Source: JBEKCB01 sp052139675
Lineage (GTDB): Bacteria > Planctomycetota > Brocadiia > CAIUPP01
NCBI GenBank assembly: GCA_052139675.1
Contig: JBKQWE010000012.1
Location: 21,662-85,661, forward strand
Direction: 5' to 3'
Length of the DNA: 64,000 bases
The notes under the pieces were generated by a model. The model was not told the DNA's origin. It worked only from the letters and a program-made list of their open reading frames with translations, and searched no databases. A program made the position numbers and the translations under genes. Shown piece after piece: positions 7,470-16,362 of this stretch (its first letter is position 1; every line of letters starts with the position of its first letter).

Positions 7470-8867
7470 CTATCGCGCCCAGGGCGCTTTCTTGCGCATC
7501 GTGACGCGGTTGCCCTTCGCGTTGAAGCCCACGTCGTCCATGTACGCGCGCATCAGCACCAGGCCGCGGCCGTGCGGCAGCTCCAGGTTCTCGTCCGCGG
7601 TCGGGTCCGGCACCGCGTCCGGGTCGAAGCCCTGCCCCTCGTCCTCGACCGACACCACGCATTCCTCGCGGTCCACGGAGAAGGTCACCGTGACGTGCTT
7701 GGCCTTGTCCATGCGGTTGCCGTGCTTGATGGCGTTGATGATCGCCTCCTCGAGGGCCAGGCGCACGGCGAAGAGCGCGCGCTCGCCGTAGTTGAGCGCC
7801 TCGAGGCGCGAGAGCACCAGCGACTCCACGCGCGTGAGCTGCATCGGCTCGCTCGGGATAACGATGCGCTCCTCCTTCGCCTCGCGCGGCGCCACCTCCA
7901 CCCCGACGAGCGTCAGGTCCTCGTCCTGTTCCGCCCCGCCCATGTGGCGCGAGAAGTCCTCGGCGACCCGCTCCACCATCGCGCCGATTTCCAGGCCTCG
8001 GTTCGCTTTCAGCAGCTTGTGCAGGCGGCGGTCCGGGTACGCCTGGTTCCGGGCGTTGCACATGCGCACCAGGCCGCGGGTGTAGAGGAGCAGGTGGTCG
8101 CCGGCCTGGAGCTGGATCTCCTTCTCCTCGCAGCGCGGCTCCTCGAACATGCCGCAACAGAGGCCTTCCGTGTCGAGCAGCTCGAAGCGCTTCGGGCCGT
8201 AGAGGATCGGGCAGCAGTGCGACGCGTTCGCGAACTTCAGGCGCAGCGTCTCCAGGTCCAGGATGCCCAGGAACGCGGTGAGGAACTGGTCCTCCAGCGT
8301 GTTCCGGACGATGTGCTGGTTCATCCTCTCGAGAATGACTTTCGGGGAATATTCGTTCTGGCGGAAGGTGTCGAAGTCGATCTTGGCGATGGCGGTGATG
8401 AGCGCGGCGCTGAGGCCGTTGCCGGCGGCGTCGGCCACGAGGAAGCCGACGCAACTGTTGCCCATGTCGCAGACGTCGTAGAGGTCGCCGCCGACGCGCG
8501 GCGACGGCTGGTACTTCACCGCGAAGCGCACCTGCGGGAACGCCGGCAGCGCCGGCGGCATGAACAGGCGCTGGAACTGCCGCGCCACGGCCAGTTGCTG
8601 CTCCATCCGCAGGGTCCGGTTCTGCAGCTCCTGGCTGAGCCGGGCGATGGCGCTTTTGGCGTGCTCGCCGTCCTGCGCCCGGCGCGCCAGTTCGTCGCCC
8701 TGCCGGCAGAGCTGCTCGATCCGGGCGTTCGCGTGGTCGAGGTCCGCTCGAAGAGCGAGGACTTCCGCCGGCGCGGGCGAACTCCGGGCATGCCGGGCCG
8801 GCTCACCCGTCTTGCGGGGCTTGCCCGGCTTGCGCTTCGCCTGCGGCGCGCGTCGCTTTTCGACCAT
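7470..8867 (-). CDS. PP2C-type (SpoIIE/RsbU) phosphatase fused to RsbW-like anti-sigma kinase
   Basis: A 465-residue regulator combining both enzymes of a partner switch. Residues 1-40 are basic, 40-100 form a coiled coil, about 105-325 are SpoIIE-type PP2C, and about 340-465 are a GHKL kinase. The kinase has an intact N box (N378 in INAIKHGN), G1 (VEDEGQGFD, 407-415) and G2 (HGRGLVLM, 432-439). The phosphatase keeps GGDLYD (D128), DAAGNG (D146) and the late DED (315-317), but the usual TDG is TRG (R264), removing a conserved metal-binding Asp, and DVSGHG-type motif is DAAGNG. Activity may be altered. The downstream STAS gene is the likely substrate. Confidence 0.88.
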   Translation of the reverse strand: MVEKRRAPQAKRKPGKPRKTGEPARHARSSPAPAEVLALRADLDHANARIEQLCRQGDELARRAQDGEHAKSAIARLSQELQNRTLRMEQQLAVARQFQRLFMPPALPAFPQVRFAVKYQPSPRVGGDLYDVCDMGNSCVGFLVADAAGNGLSAALITAIAKIDFDTFRQNEYSPKVILERMNQHIVRNTLEDQFLTAFLGILDLETLRLKFANASHCCPILYGPKRFELLDTEGLCCGMFEEPRCEEKEIQLQAGDHLLLYTRGLVRMCNARNQAYPDRRLHKLLKANRGLEIGAMVERVAEDFSRHMGGAEQDEDLTLVGVEVAPREAKEERIVIPSEPMQLTRVESLVLSRLEALNYGERALFAVRLALEEAIINAIKHGNRMDKAKHVTVTFSVDREECVVSVEDEGQGFDPDAVPDPTADENLELPHGRGLVLMRAYMDDVGFNAKGNRVTMRKKAPWAR

Positions 8868-8934
8868 CCGGAGTAGACCTCCTGCCCCGTGAACGGGACG
8901 GGTGGATTGGCGATGGGTCCGGTCAAGAGACGCC

Positions 8935-8964
8935 AGTATATCGCCGGATCGCGTTGGGAGTCAA
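8935..8964 (-). promoter_or_regulatory. Promoter of the PP2C/STAS operon
   Basis: Minus strand TTGACT (8959-8964), 18 bp, TATACT (8935-8940). Its -35 abuts the -35 of a plus-strand promoter (8965-8970), so the two transcripts diverge from one polymerase-binding region. Confidence 0.65.
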
Positions 8965-8993
8965 TTGCATTTCGCCGCGCGCGGGCTTACAGT
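8965..8993 (+). promoter_or_regulatory. Promoter of the GT-C glycosyltransferase gene
   Basis: TTGCAT (8965-8970), 17 bp, TACAGT (8988-8993), about 55 bases before the ATG, directly back to back with the PP2C promoter. Confidence 0.55.
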
Positions 8994-9048
8994 AAGCGCC
9001 CGGACGGTGCGCTCCCAGCCTTCAGCCGTCAAAGGGTACGGTTGCGCC

Positions 9049-11205
9049 ATGAACGCGCCTGACGCGAAACGGGCTCCTTTCGGAAGCCGCTGGCCGCGGA
9101 TCATCGCCGGCCTCGCCGCGCTCGTGGTCTGCCTGCTGCTCGCGAAGCAGTACTGGCTCCAGGACCGATGCCTCGCCATCAGCGTGATCCTCGTGGACCG
9201 GCTGAGCCTGCTCGGATGGACGGCACTGATTCTCCTCTCGGCGATGAGCTTCGGCGCCGCGCTGCTGCGCTGGCTCAAGCTGCGGCCGGCGGGCGACGGC
9301 GCCACGGCGCTCTTCGGCGTCGGACTCGGGCTGGCCGTGCTGGCGACCCTGGTGCTCATGCTGGGCACGCTGGGCTTCATGGAGAAGGTCAGTTGGGTCG
9401 TCGCGCTCCTGGCGCTGCTCTTCATGGGCCTGCGCGACCTCGGCGTGCTCCTGCGCGCCGCCATCGCCGCCGGGCGCCGGGCGCGCCGTGCCTCGTGGTT
9501 CCGCATGGCGCTCTGGGCGGTCCTCGCCTTCTTCCTGCTCCTGAACCTCGTCTGCGCGTTCGAGCCGCCCAGACAGTACGGCTGGCAGTACGACTCCCTC
9601 GAATATCACCTCGCCGCCCCGGCGGCGTACCGGGACGCCGGCCGCGTGTTCTTCATGCGCGACAACGCGTACGCCGGCTTCCCGCAGAACATGGAGATGC
9701 TGTACCTGCTGGCGATGAATCTCACCGGCTCGCCCGACCGCGGCGCGATCCTCAGCCAGATGCTCTGCGCCGCGCTGGGCTTCCTGGCCGCGATGGCGCT
9801 GCGCGGGCTGATCGCCGGCGTCGCGGGAAGGACCACCGGCGAGCTCGCCGCGGCCATCTTCTACACCTGGCCGGCGGTGACGCTGTACTCCGGCTCCGCC
9901 TACGTGGAGCTGCCGCTGATGTTCTACGGCACGCTGGCGCTCTGGGGGCTGGTATGGAGCTGGCGCCGCAAGCTCACGCGCCCGGGGCCGCGCGGCTGGG
10001 TGATCCTCGCCGCCGCCGCCACCGGCTTGGCGATGGGCGTCAAGTACACCGCCGCGCTCCTGGTCTTCATCCCGATCCTGGCCTGGCTCGCGGGAACCGG
10101 CTTCGCGGCGAGCGTCGCGCCGAGGGAAATCCTGCGCCGCGTCGGCCTCTTCGTCGCCGTCTCGCTCCTCTGCTTCAGCCCCTGGCTGATCCGCGACTTC
10201 GCCGACACGGGCAACCCGGTCTACCCGCTGCTCTACAAAGTCTTCGACGGCGCCCACTGGGACGCGCAGAAAGACGCCCGCTGGACGCAGGCGCACTCGG
10301 CGAAGGACGTTACTCCCGGCAACTTCATCGCCCAGGCCCGCGAGGCGCTGTTCGTGGACAGCCCCAATAACGAGGGCCTGACCGAGGCGTCGCTGTTGCT
10401 CTTCATCTTCGTCCCCTTCGCGCTGCTGACGCGCCGGTGGACGCGCCTGGTCGCGCTGCTGCTCGCCGGCAACCTGGCGCTCATCTACACCCTCTGGTTC
10501 TATTTCACGCAGCAGAACCTGCGTTTCCTGGAGGCCGGCGCGCCGGTGCTGGCGGGGCTTTCAGCCATCGGCCTCGGCGCGGTGCTCCCGAACCGCTACG
10601 CGTACGGGCTGCGGCACGTCGTCATCCTGCTCCTGCTCTTCGAGCCGTCGAGATGGAACAACTACGTCTACTTCGAGCGGCCCCTGGACAGCGCGCTGAG
10701 AGTTGATTCGGCCGACTATTTCAAGACGTACGCGCCGACGGCGATGAAGGCCCTCGACGATCCCGACCTGCTCCCGCGCAACGCCAAGGTCCTCTTCCTC
10801 GGCGAGGCGCGCATGTTCTACTGCCGGCGTGTCCACGTCGCGAGCACCGTCTTCGACACGAACGCGCTCGAGGAGATCGGCCGGGCGGCGCGCACGCCGG
10901 AGGACATCCGCGACGGCCTGCGGAAGCGGGGCATCACACACCTGTACGTGGACGCCGAGGAGCTCCACCGCCTGCAGACGACGTACCGCTATGTCTACAA
11001 CGGGCGGCAACACCTGGGCATGCTCGACGGGTTCGACTGGGACCTCTTCGCCCGGTTCGCGACCGAGTATCTGCGCCCGGTCTGGGTGTATCCGGAGCAG
11101 ATGCGCGAGGTTCCCTTCCACTGGGAGCGCTGGCCGAAATTACTCGAGCTGTCCGGCCAGTATGGCGTGAACTTCATCGCGATCTATGAATTGAAGGGAG
11201 GATGA
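9049..11205 (+). CDS. Integral membrane GT-C (GT39-like) glycosyltransferase
   Basis: A 718-residue multi-spanning protein (about ten to twelve hydrophobic segments between residues 18 and 540) with a soluble C-terminal region of about 180 residues. The first large periplasmic loop holds YDSLEYHLAAP (about residue 180), matching the acidic motif that GT-C enzymes such as ArnT/PMT-like proteins use for catalysis with polyprenyl-phosphate sugars. It would transfer a sugar to a lipid or protein at the periplasmic face; acceptor unknown. The gene stands alone, diverging from the PP2C operon and converging on the sigma-54 activator, with a shared hairpin at the 3' end. Confidence 0.75.
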   Translation: MNAPDAKRAPFGSRWPRIIAGLAALVVCLLLAKQYWLQDRCLAISVILVDRLSLLGWTALILLSAMSFGAALLRWLKLRPAGDGATALFGVGLGLAVLATLVLMLGTLGFMEKVSWVVALLALLFMGLRDLGVLLRAAIAAGRRARRASWFRMALWAVLAFFLLLNLVCAFEPPRQYGWQYDSLEYHLAAPAAYRDAGRVFFMRDNAYAGFPQNMEMLYLLAMNLTGSPDRGAILSQMLCAALGFLAAMALRGLIAGVAGRTTGELAAAIFYTWPAVTLYSGSAYVELPLMFYGTLALWGLVWSWRRKLTRPGPRGWVILAAAATGLAMGVKYTAALLVFIPILAWLAGTGFAASVAPREILRRVGLFVAVSLLCFSPWLIRDFADTGNPVYPLLYKVFDGAHWDAQKDARWTQAHSAKDVTPGNFIAQAREALFVDSPNNEGLTEASLLLFIFVPFALLTRRWTRLVALLLAGNLALIYTLWFYFTQQNLRFLEAGAPVLAGLSAIGLGAVLPNRYAYGLRHVVILLLLFEPSRWNNYVYFERPLDSALRVDSADYFKTYAPTAMKALDDPDLLPRNAKVLFLGEARMFYCRRVHVASTVFDTNALEEIGRAARTPEDIRDGLRKRGITHLYVDAEELHRLQTTYRYVYNGRQHLGMLDGFDWDLFARFATEYLRPVWVYPEQMREVPFHWERWPKLLELSGQYGVNFIAIYELKGG

Positions 11206-11206
11206 T

Positions 11207-11240
11207 GGACGAAGGGCGAAGCCGCCTTCACCCTTCGTCC
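11207..11240. terminator. Hairpin spanning two convergent stop codons
   Basis: GGACGAAGGGCGAAG (11207-11221) pairs with CTTCACCCTTCGTCC (11226-11240) with one mismatch and a 4-nt loop. It starts two bases after the glycosyltransferase stop and includes the stop codon of the sigma-54 activator, so it probably shapes both 3' ends. No T-run on either side. Its GACGAAGG word resembles the other repeats. Confidence 0.6.
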
Positions 11241-13150
11241 TTATCCGTCTCCAGCCCGTACGCCTTGAGCTTGGCGTAGAGCGTGCTGCGGTCAATGCCC
11301 AGGACGCGAGCGGCTTCTTTTTTGTTGCCGGCGGTGCGCTGCATCACGCGCGCGATGTGGGCGCGCTCCAGGTCGCGCAGGGTGGCCGGCTCGTCTGCAG
11401 GCGCCGCCGGGGCCACCGCCTCCGCCGGACGCGCGGCCCCTTTGCCGCTGCGGATCTCGAACGGCACGTCCTCCAGCTTCAGCGCGTCGCCCTCGGCCAT
11501 CACCACCATCCGCTCAATGGCGTTGCGCAGCTCGCGGACGTTCCCCGGCCACGGGTAGCCGTCGAAGACCGGCCAGACGTCGGCCTCGAACCGCAGCGCG
11601 GGCCGGCCGCATTTCTCGGCGAACTGCTTGAGGAAGTACTCGGCGAGCACGTGCGTGTCGCCGGGCCGTTCGCGCAGCGGCGGCAGCGAGACCTTCAGCA
11701 CGTTGAGCCGGAAATACAGGTCCTCGCGGAAGCGCGCGCGGCCGACTTCCTCGGCGAGCTTCTTGTTCGTCGCCGCGATGACGCGCGCGTTCACCTTGCG
11801 ATCCTTGATGTCGCCCACGCGCCGCAGCTCGCCGGTCTCGATCACGCGAAGGAGTTTCGACTGGCTGCCGTCGGGCAGCTCGCCGATCTCGTCGAGGAAG
11901 AGCGTGCCGCCGTCGGCGAGCTCGAAGCGCCCGGGCCGGTCGCGGTCCGCGCCGGTGAACGCGCCGCGGACGTGGCCGAAGAGCTCGCTCTCGAGCAGCG
12001 TCGGCGCCATCGCCGCGCAGTTGACCGCCTCGAACGGCTGGTGCCGGCGCGGGCTGTTCAGGTGGATTGCCCGCGCGACGAGTTCCTTGCCGGTGCCGCT
12101 CTCGCCCTCGATCAGCACGCCGGCGTCGGAGGGCGCGGCCTTGGCGATGAAGCGGAACACGCTCTCCATCGCCGGGCACTGGCCGACGATGTCGTAAGCG
12201 CCGCGCGCCTCGCGCTCGCGCACGTACCGCTCGCGCCCGATCTCCTCGCGCACGCGCACGTTCTCGATCGCCACCGCCGACTGCGCCGCGATGGCCACCA
12301 GCAGCTCCAGGTCCGCATTCGTGAAGCGCGCCGCGTCGCCGAACCGGTCCACGTAGAGTTCCCCGAGCAGCCGGTCGCCGATCTGGATCGGCGCGCACAT
12401 CGCCGAGGTGATCCGGTGCGCGGCGATGGACTGCGCGTCGCGCAGGCGCGCGTCCTTCGCGGCCGCCTCGACCAGGATGGCCATGCGGTGCTCGCGGACG
12501 TAATTGACGATCGTGGAGCTGATCGGCATCTTCGAGAGGTGCTTGTCGAACTCGCCGCGCTGGCTGACCCACGGGCGCAGCAGGCCCTTCTGCTCGTCGA
12601 AGAGGATCGGCACCGTCCGGTGCGGCTGCAGGTCGCGCTCGATGGCCGAGACGACCGCGCCGAAGAGTTCCGGATAGCTCTTCGCCGACCCAGCGACCTG
12701 CGCCAGCTCGAGCAGCGCCAGCAGCCGCCGCTGAGGATGCGCGCCGACGGCGAGCGTCTGCCGCGCGCCCGCCGGTCGCTGCACGGCCGATTCGCTGCGC
12801 ACGTCCAGGTCCGCCGCGCCGTCCGTGTCGGTGATCTCCAGCGTATCGAACTCGCGCTCGATGAAATTCAGCACCGCGTCGCCGAGGCGGATTTCATCGC
12901 CCGAGGAGAGCGCGGCGTTCTCGACGCGCGCGCCGTTGACGAGCACGCCGTTCTTGCTCTGCAGGTCCCGCACGGTCCAGGTCTCCGCCTCACCCTCGCC
13001 GCGCCGGACGATCTCCGCGTGCGTGCGGCTGATCGTCTCCGAAGGGAGTTGCACCGCGTTGCCCGGGTCGCGCCCGATCTTCGTGACGTCATCCACCAGC
13101 TCGTACGCCGTCCCACGCCCCGGCCCTTCGCGCACGATCAGCTTGGCCAT
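11228..13150 (-). CDS. Sigma-54-dependent transcriptional activator with FHA and GAF domains
   Basis: A 640-residue enhancer-binding protein. Domains are FHA (residues 1-100, with IGRDPGN and SRTHAEI for phosphothreonine binding), GAF (about 145-300), AAA+ sigma-54 interaction (318-550) and a Fis-type helix-turn-helix (591-632). Walker A GESGTGKE (349-356), the sigma-54 contact loop GAFTGA (396-401) and Walker B GGTLFLDE (414-421) are intact. The FHA domain suggests control by Ser/Thr phosphorylation rather than a histidine kinase. Its ATG is three bases after the MttB-family stop, so it is the last gene of the HIT-dGTPase-MttB operon. Its last residues lie inside the terminal hairpin. Confidence 0.93.
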   Translation of the reverse strand: MAKLIVREGPGRGTAYELVDDVTKIGRDPGNAVQLPSETISRTHAEIVRRGEGEAETWTVRDLQSKNGVLVNGARVENAALSSGDEIRLGDAVLNFIEREFDTLEITDTDGAADLDVRSESAVQRPAGARQTLAVGAHPQRRLLALLELAQVAGSAKSYPELFGAVVSAIERDLQPHRTVPILFDEQKGLLRPWVSQRGEFDKHLSKMPISSTIVNYVREHRMAILVEAAAKDARLRDAQSIAAHRITSAMCAPIQIGDRLLGELYVDRFGDAARFTNADLELLVAIAAQSAVAIENVRVREEIGRERYVREREARGAYDIVGQCPAMESVFRFIAKAAPSDAGVLIEGESGTGKELVARAIHLNSPRRHQPFEAVNCAAMAPTLLESELFGHVRGAFTGADRDRPGRFELADGGTLFLDEIGELPDGSQSKLLRVIETGELRRVGDIKDRKVNARVIAATNKKLAEEVGRARFREDLYFRLNVLKVSLPPLRERPGDTHVLAEYFLKQFAEKCGRPALRFEADVWPVFDGYPWPGNVRELRNAIERMVVMAEGDALKLEDVPFEIRSGKGAARPAEAVAPAAPADEPATLRDLERAHIARVMQRTAGNKKEAARVLGIDRSTLYAKLKAYGLETDKDEG

Positions 13151-13153
13151 GGC

Positions 13154-14548
13154 TCAGCGGGCCCTCACATGCTCAACCGCCTTCGAGAAAACGGCGTCAA
13201 TTTTCTTCTCCGCCTCCGGCGGCAGGCGGTGCGCGCTGCGGGCGATCTCCTCCTTTGCGCGGGCCCAGGCTTCGCCGAGCACGGTCGGTTCCCGGTCCGC
13301 GCGCCAGCGCTCGACGTTCCAGCGGCGGAAGAGATCGGGGAAGGTGCAGAAGTCGCGGAAGTGCTCGACCGTGTCCGCGACGCCGGCAAAGCTGCCCTGC
13401 GCGACGCCCTCGGCGATCAGCGCCACCGCGTCCGTGTCGCGCTGGACCTCCATGCCGCGCAGGAGCCGCGCGACGTAGGCCAGGATCTCGCGATCAATCA
13501 CTGCCTGCTGCGGGCTGAAGACCTCGTCCACGGAGAGCTGGCCGACCGCGCCGAAGCGCCGCGCGCCCAGCAGCGCCTGCCAGAGCACCGAGGCGGTCCG
13601 CTCGCACGCGGCCTGTTCGTCCGGCTGCTTGGCCGTGGAGCGGAAGGCGCCGCGGCGGACCGGCTGGCCGCCGTTGAGGAAGGCGCCCATCTGGACGGCG
13701 AGCGTCCGGTACAGGCACCACTCCGGCGAGCCGAAGACGATCAGGCCGTACTGGAAGTCGAAAGGGGAAACTCCCAGCTCGAAGCCGCTCTGCGGCAGGC
13801 CCAGCGCGTCGGAGGCCATGCTGTGGGCAAGTTCCTCGGCGACGGACTGGACCACCGCGCTGCGCGGATCGAGCGGGCAACTGGCGCCGGCCATCGGGAT
13901 GAATCCCCACAGCGCCACCTCGACGTCCGGGTTATCCAGGAAGGCCAGCGCGGTCTCGATTCCCCGGTCGTTGAAGCGCAGCGGGCTGATGCAGATCTGC
14001 TCGGCCAGGACGTAGCGCCGTCCCGCGGCGAGGTCCATGTCTATGAGGTAGCGCGCTTCCTCCGCGTCCAGCACCGGCAGGCAGCCGCCGAGACGCCGGG
14101 AGTTCTTCAGGGCGATGCGTTCGGCGGCGAGGGTCTGAATCTCCGGCGGGACGTCGCCGGGCACGACCGGGACCACGCCGGCGATCTCTCGCGCGTCCCA
14201 CAGGCGGCACATCTGCGCGCATTCGTCGCTGCGGGCCGGGCGGACGGCCTGGGTCTCCGGGTCGCAATAATTGATGCCCGCCCAGCAGCCGCCGAGGCTG
14301 AACTCGCCGTCGTCCGCGCCTTTCAGCGCCCGCCCGCGCGTCGCCTCCAGGTGCGCCCGAACGCGCTTAGGATCGAAGCGCACGCGCGGGTCCGCGTACG
14401 ATCCGAACCGCGCCGACAGCCGCTCGACCATCACCGGCTGCCGGCACTCGACGCCGATCTCCGCCAGGACGCGCAGGGCGTCCTCCAGGACCCGTTCCAT
14501 GTCCGGCCGGGTCCACGGGCTTGCCAGGCTGGGACGCCACAGTGCCAT
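13154..14548 (-). CDS. MttB (trimethylamine methyltransferase) family protein, non-pyrrolysine
   Basis: A 464-residue protein resembling the MttB superfamily, which transfers methyl groups from quaternary or tertiary amines to a corrinoid protein. It has the family start (a segment LRVLAEIGVE), a central GFIPMAGASCPLDP-type segment and FELGVSPFDFQYGLIVFGSPE after it. There is no in-frame amber codon, so it is not the pyrrolysine type. Non-Pyl members demethylate substrates such as glycine betaine or carnitine. No corrinoid protein or MtgA-type partner is next to it, so the substrate cannot be named. It sits between dgt and the sigma-54 activator, in an apparent operon. Confidence 0.65.
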   Translation of the reverse strand: MALWRPSLASPWTRPDMERVLEDALRVLAEIGVECRQPVMVERLSARFGSYADPRVRFDPKRVRAHLEATRGRALKGADDGEFSLGGCWAGINYCDPETQAVRPARSDECAQMCRLWDAREIAGVVPVVPGDVPPEIQTLAAERIALKNSRRLGGCLPVLDAEEARYLIDMDLAAGRRYVLAEQICISPLRFNDRGIETALAFLDNPDVEVALWGFIPMAGASCPLDPRSAVVQSVAEELAHSMASDALGLPQSGFELGVSPFDFQYGLIVFGSPEWCLYRTLAVQMGAFLNGGQPVRRGAFRSTAKQPDEQAACERTASVLWQALLGARRFGAVGQLSVDEVFSPQQAVIDREILAYVARLLRGMEVQRDTDAVALIAEGVAQGSFAGVADTVEHFRDFCTFPDLFRRWNVERWRADREPTVLGEAWARAKEEIARSAHRLPPEAEKKIDAVFSKAVEHVRAR

Positions 14549-14560
14549 CGCTCCATCCTC

Positions 14561-15712
14561 TCAGGTGCGCTCAGTCGGCGAGAACAGCTTGGCGTATTCC
14601 TCCTGGGCGTAGCGGTCGGTCATCCCGGCCACGTAGTCGCACACGCCCTGGTGCAGCCCGGCCTGCTCGGCCCACTCCTGGTAATCGGGCGGGAGCTGCT
14701 TCGGCTCCCGGATGTACTCCTTGAAAATCTCCTTCACCAGCCGCCGCGCCTTGTTCGCCATGCGCGCCACGCGGTAGTGCAGGTACACCTGCTGGTGCAG
14801 GTGCTTCTGCAGGTCGTCCTTGAGCCGGTGCATGTCCGGCGAGAGCGCCACCAGGTTGCCCGGCGCGCGGCGGACGGCCTCGACGGAGGCGATGTTCATC
14901 TCCTGGAGCCGCTCCGCCGTCGTGCGGCACAGGTCGGTGACGAGCAGGTTGATGAGCGTGCGGACGGCCTCGTTGCGGTGATCGCGCGCGGAGAGATCGG
15001 CCTGCAGCGGGCTCACGTCGCGCGCGACGGCGGTGAGCAGCTCGACTTTCTCGAAGACGCTCGCGTCGAGGATCCCCGCGCCGAGGCCGTCGTCGAGGTC
15101 GTGCGAGACGTAGGCGATGCTGTCGGCCGCCTCGACGACCTGCGCCTCGAGCAGCGGCCGCAGGCCCGGATCGAAATCGCGCGTGCTGGGGTGGTCGTAC
15201 GTCGTGACGTGCTTGGCGATGGACTCGCGCACTTCCCAGGTCAGGTTCAGGCCGCGGAACTGCGGGTAGCGGCGCTCGAGGACATCCACCACGCGCAGGC
15301 CGTGGAGGTTGTGCTCGAAGCCGCCGTGCCCCTCCATCAACTCGCGGAGCGCGTCCTCACCGGAGTGGCCGAACGGCGTGTGGCCGAGGTCGTGCGCCAG
15401 GGCGACGGCCTCGGCGAGGTCCTCGTTCAGGTTCAGGAAGCGCGCGATCGCGCGGGCGATCTGCGCCACCTCGATCGTGTGCGTCAGCCGCGTGCGGTAA
15501 TGGTCTCCCTCGTGGTTGACGAAGACCTGCGTCTTGTACTGCAGGCGGCGGAAGGCGGTGGAGTGGATCACGCGCTCGCGGTCGCGCTGGTAGGCCGGGC
15601 GGAGCGGGTGCTCCGGCTCCTCGTGCGCGCGCCCGCGCGAGCGCCCGCTGCGCATCGCGTAGGGCGCCAACTCGCGCTCCTCGCGTCTCTCGATCTCCTC
15701 GCGGTTCAGCAC
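14561..15712 (-). CDS. dgt: Deoxyguanosinetriphosphate triphosphohydrolase-like HD protein
   Basis: Cuts dNTPs, classically dGTP, to nucleoside and triphosphate and so adjusts the DNA precursor pool. The 383-residue protein has the HD-domain ligands H78, H107-D108 (ALAHDLGHTPFGHSGE) and a later Asp, plus the dGTPase signature SAFRRLQYKTQVF-like stretch (STAFRRLQYKTQVF, 51-64). The length fits the shorter dGTPase-like group. The start is GTG 15712, overlapping the HIT stop by GTGCTGA; a longer upstream frame is only the shadow of the HIT gene. It is translationally coupled to HIT and followed by the MttB-family gene after 12 bases. Confidence 0.9.
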   Translation of the reverse strand: MLNREEIERREERELAPYAMRSGRSRGRAHEEPEHPLRPAYQRDRERVIHSTAFRRLQYKTQVFVNHEGDHYRTRLTHTIEVAQIARAIARFLNLNEDLAEAVALAHDLGHTPFGHSGEDALRELMEGHGGFEHNLHGLRVVDVLERRYPQFRGLNLTWEVRESIAKHVTTYDHPSTRDFDPGLRPLLEAQVVEAADSIAYVSHDLDDGLGAGILDASVFEKVELLTAVARDVSPLQADLSARDHRNEAVRTLINLLVTDLCRTTAERLQEMNIASVEAVRRAPGNLVALSPDMHRLKDDLQKHLHQQVYLHYRVARMANKARRLVKEIFKEYIREPKQLPPDYQEWAEQAGLHQGVCDYVAGMTDRYAQEEYAKLFSPTERT

Positions 15713-16209
15713 GGCGATTCCTTCTTCCACTCCGCGTCCATCATCGCCCAGAGTTCGTCGAGCGCCTGCGGGATGACCTTCACCGAGCCGACGGTGGTCA
15801 CGAAGTTCGTGTCGCCCGACCAGCGCGGGACGACGTGCAGGTGAAAATGCTCCTCCAGCCCGGCGCCCGCCGCGCGGCCGAGGTTGACGCCGATGTTGTA
15901 TCCGTTCGGGTACATCAGGCGGTCGAGCAGTTTCTTCGACTCGATGGTCATCGAGAGAATCTCGGCGAGTTCTTCGCGCGAGAGCGACTCGATCTTGCCC
16001 TCGTGCCGGAAGGGCGAGATGAGCAGGTGCCCGTTGTTGTACGGGTACCGGTTGAGCATGCAGAACGCGGTGCGGCCGCGGCGGACGACCAGGTTCGCCC
16101 GGTCCTCGCTGGCCGCGGCGGCGTCGCAGATGAAGCAGCCGTCGGGCTTGCCGCCGAGCCCGCGAATGAACTCCATCCGCCACGGCGCCCAGAGACTTTC
16201 CACCGCCAT
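15706..16209 (-). CDS. HIT family hydrolase
   Basis: A 167-residue histidine-triad nucleotide hydrolase/transferase, similar to bacterial Ap4A phosphorylase-like HIT proteins that begin LWAPWRM. The catalytic triad motif is HFHLHVVPRW near residue 120; CFIC near the N-terminus fits a zinc-binding pair. ATG 16209 is preceded by GGAAGG; an ATG at 16245 would add 12 unmatched residues. It is the first gene of the four-gene minus-strand operon ending at 11228. A weak promoter (TTTACC, 18 bp, TATCCT) lies upstream. Confidence 0.92.
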   Translation of the reverse strand: MAVESLWAPWRMEFIRGLGGKPDGCFICDAAAASEDRANLVVRRGRTAFCMLNRYPYNNGHLLISPFRHEGKIESLSREELAEILSMTIESKKLLDRLMYPNGYNIGVNLGRAAGAGLEEHFHLHVVPRWSGDTNFVTTVGSVKVIPQALDELWAMMDAEWKKESPC

Positions 16210-16296
16210 GCTTGATCCCTTCCGACAATCCTGCCGCCGGCGCACGGCGCCAAGGATACCATAAGACCGTCGGCCCGGTAAACCGATCCGGGCCGG

Positions 16297-16324
16297 TTGA
16301 TTTTCGCCCAGGACTTGCTACGCT
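16297..16324 (+). promoter_or_regulatory. Promoter of the rhomboid gene
   Basis: TTGATT (16297-16302), 16 bp, TACGCT (16319-16324) with TGC just before it, about 40 bases upstream of the rhomboid ATG. Confidence 0.45.
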
Positions 16325-16362
16325 GGCCGTCGGCGAGGTCATTCCGGGAAGGGAAACGGCCC

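Noticed and set aside
13154..14548. Pyrrolysine-containing methyltransferase
   Set aside because: There is no in-frame TAG; the protein belongs to the non-Pyl part of the family at best.
11357..15844. Long plus-strand open frame (about 1495 codons)
   Set aside because: It is antisense to four recognisable genes (sigma-54 activator, MttB-family, dgt, HIT) and has no domain of its own.
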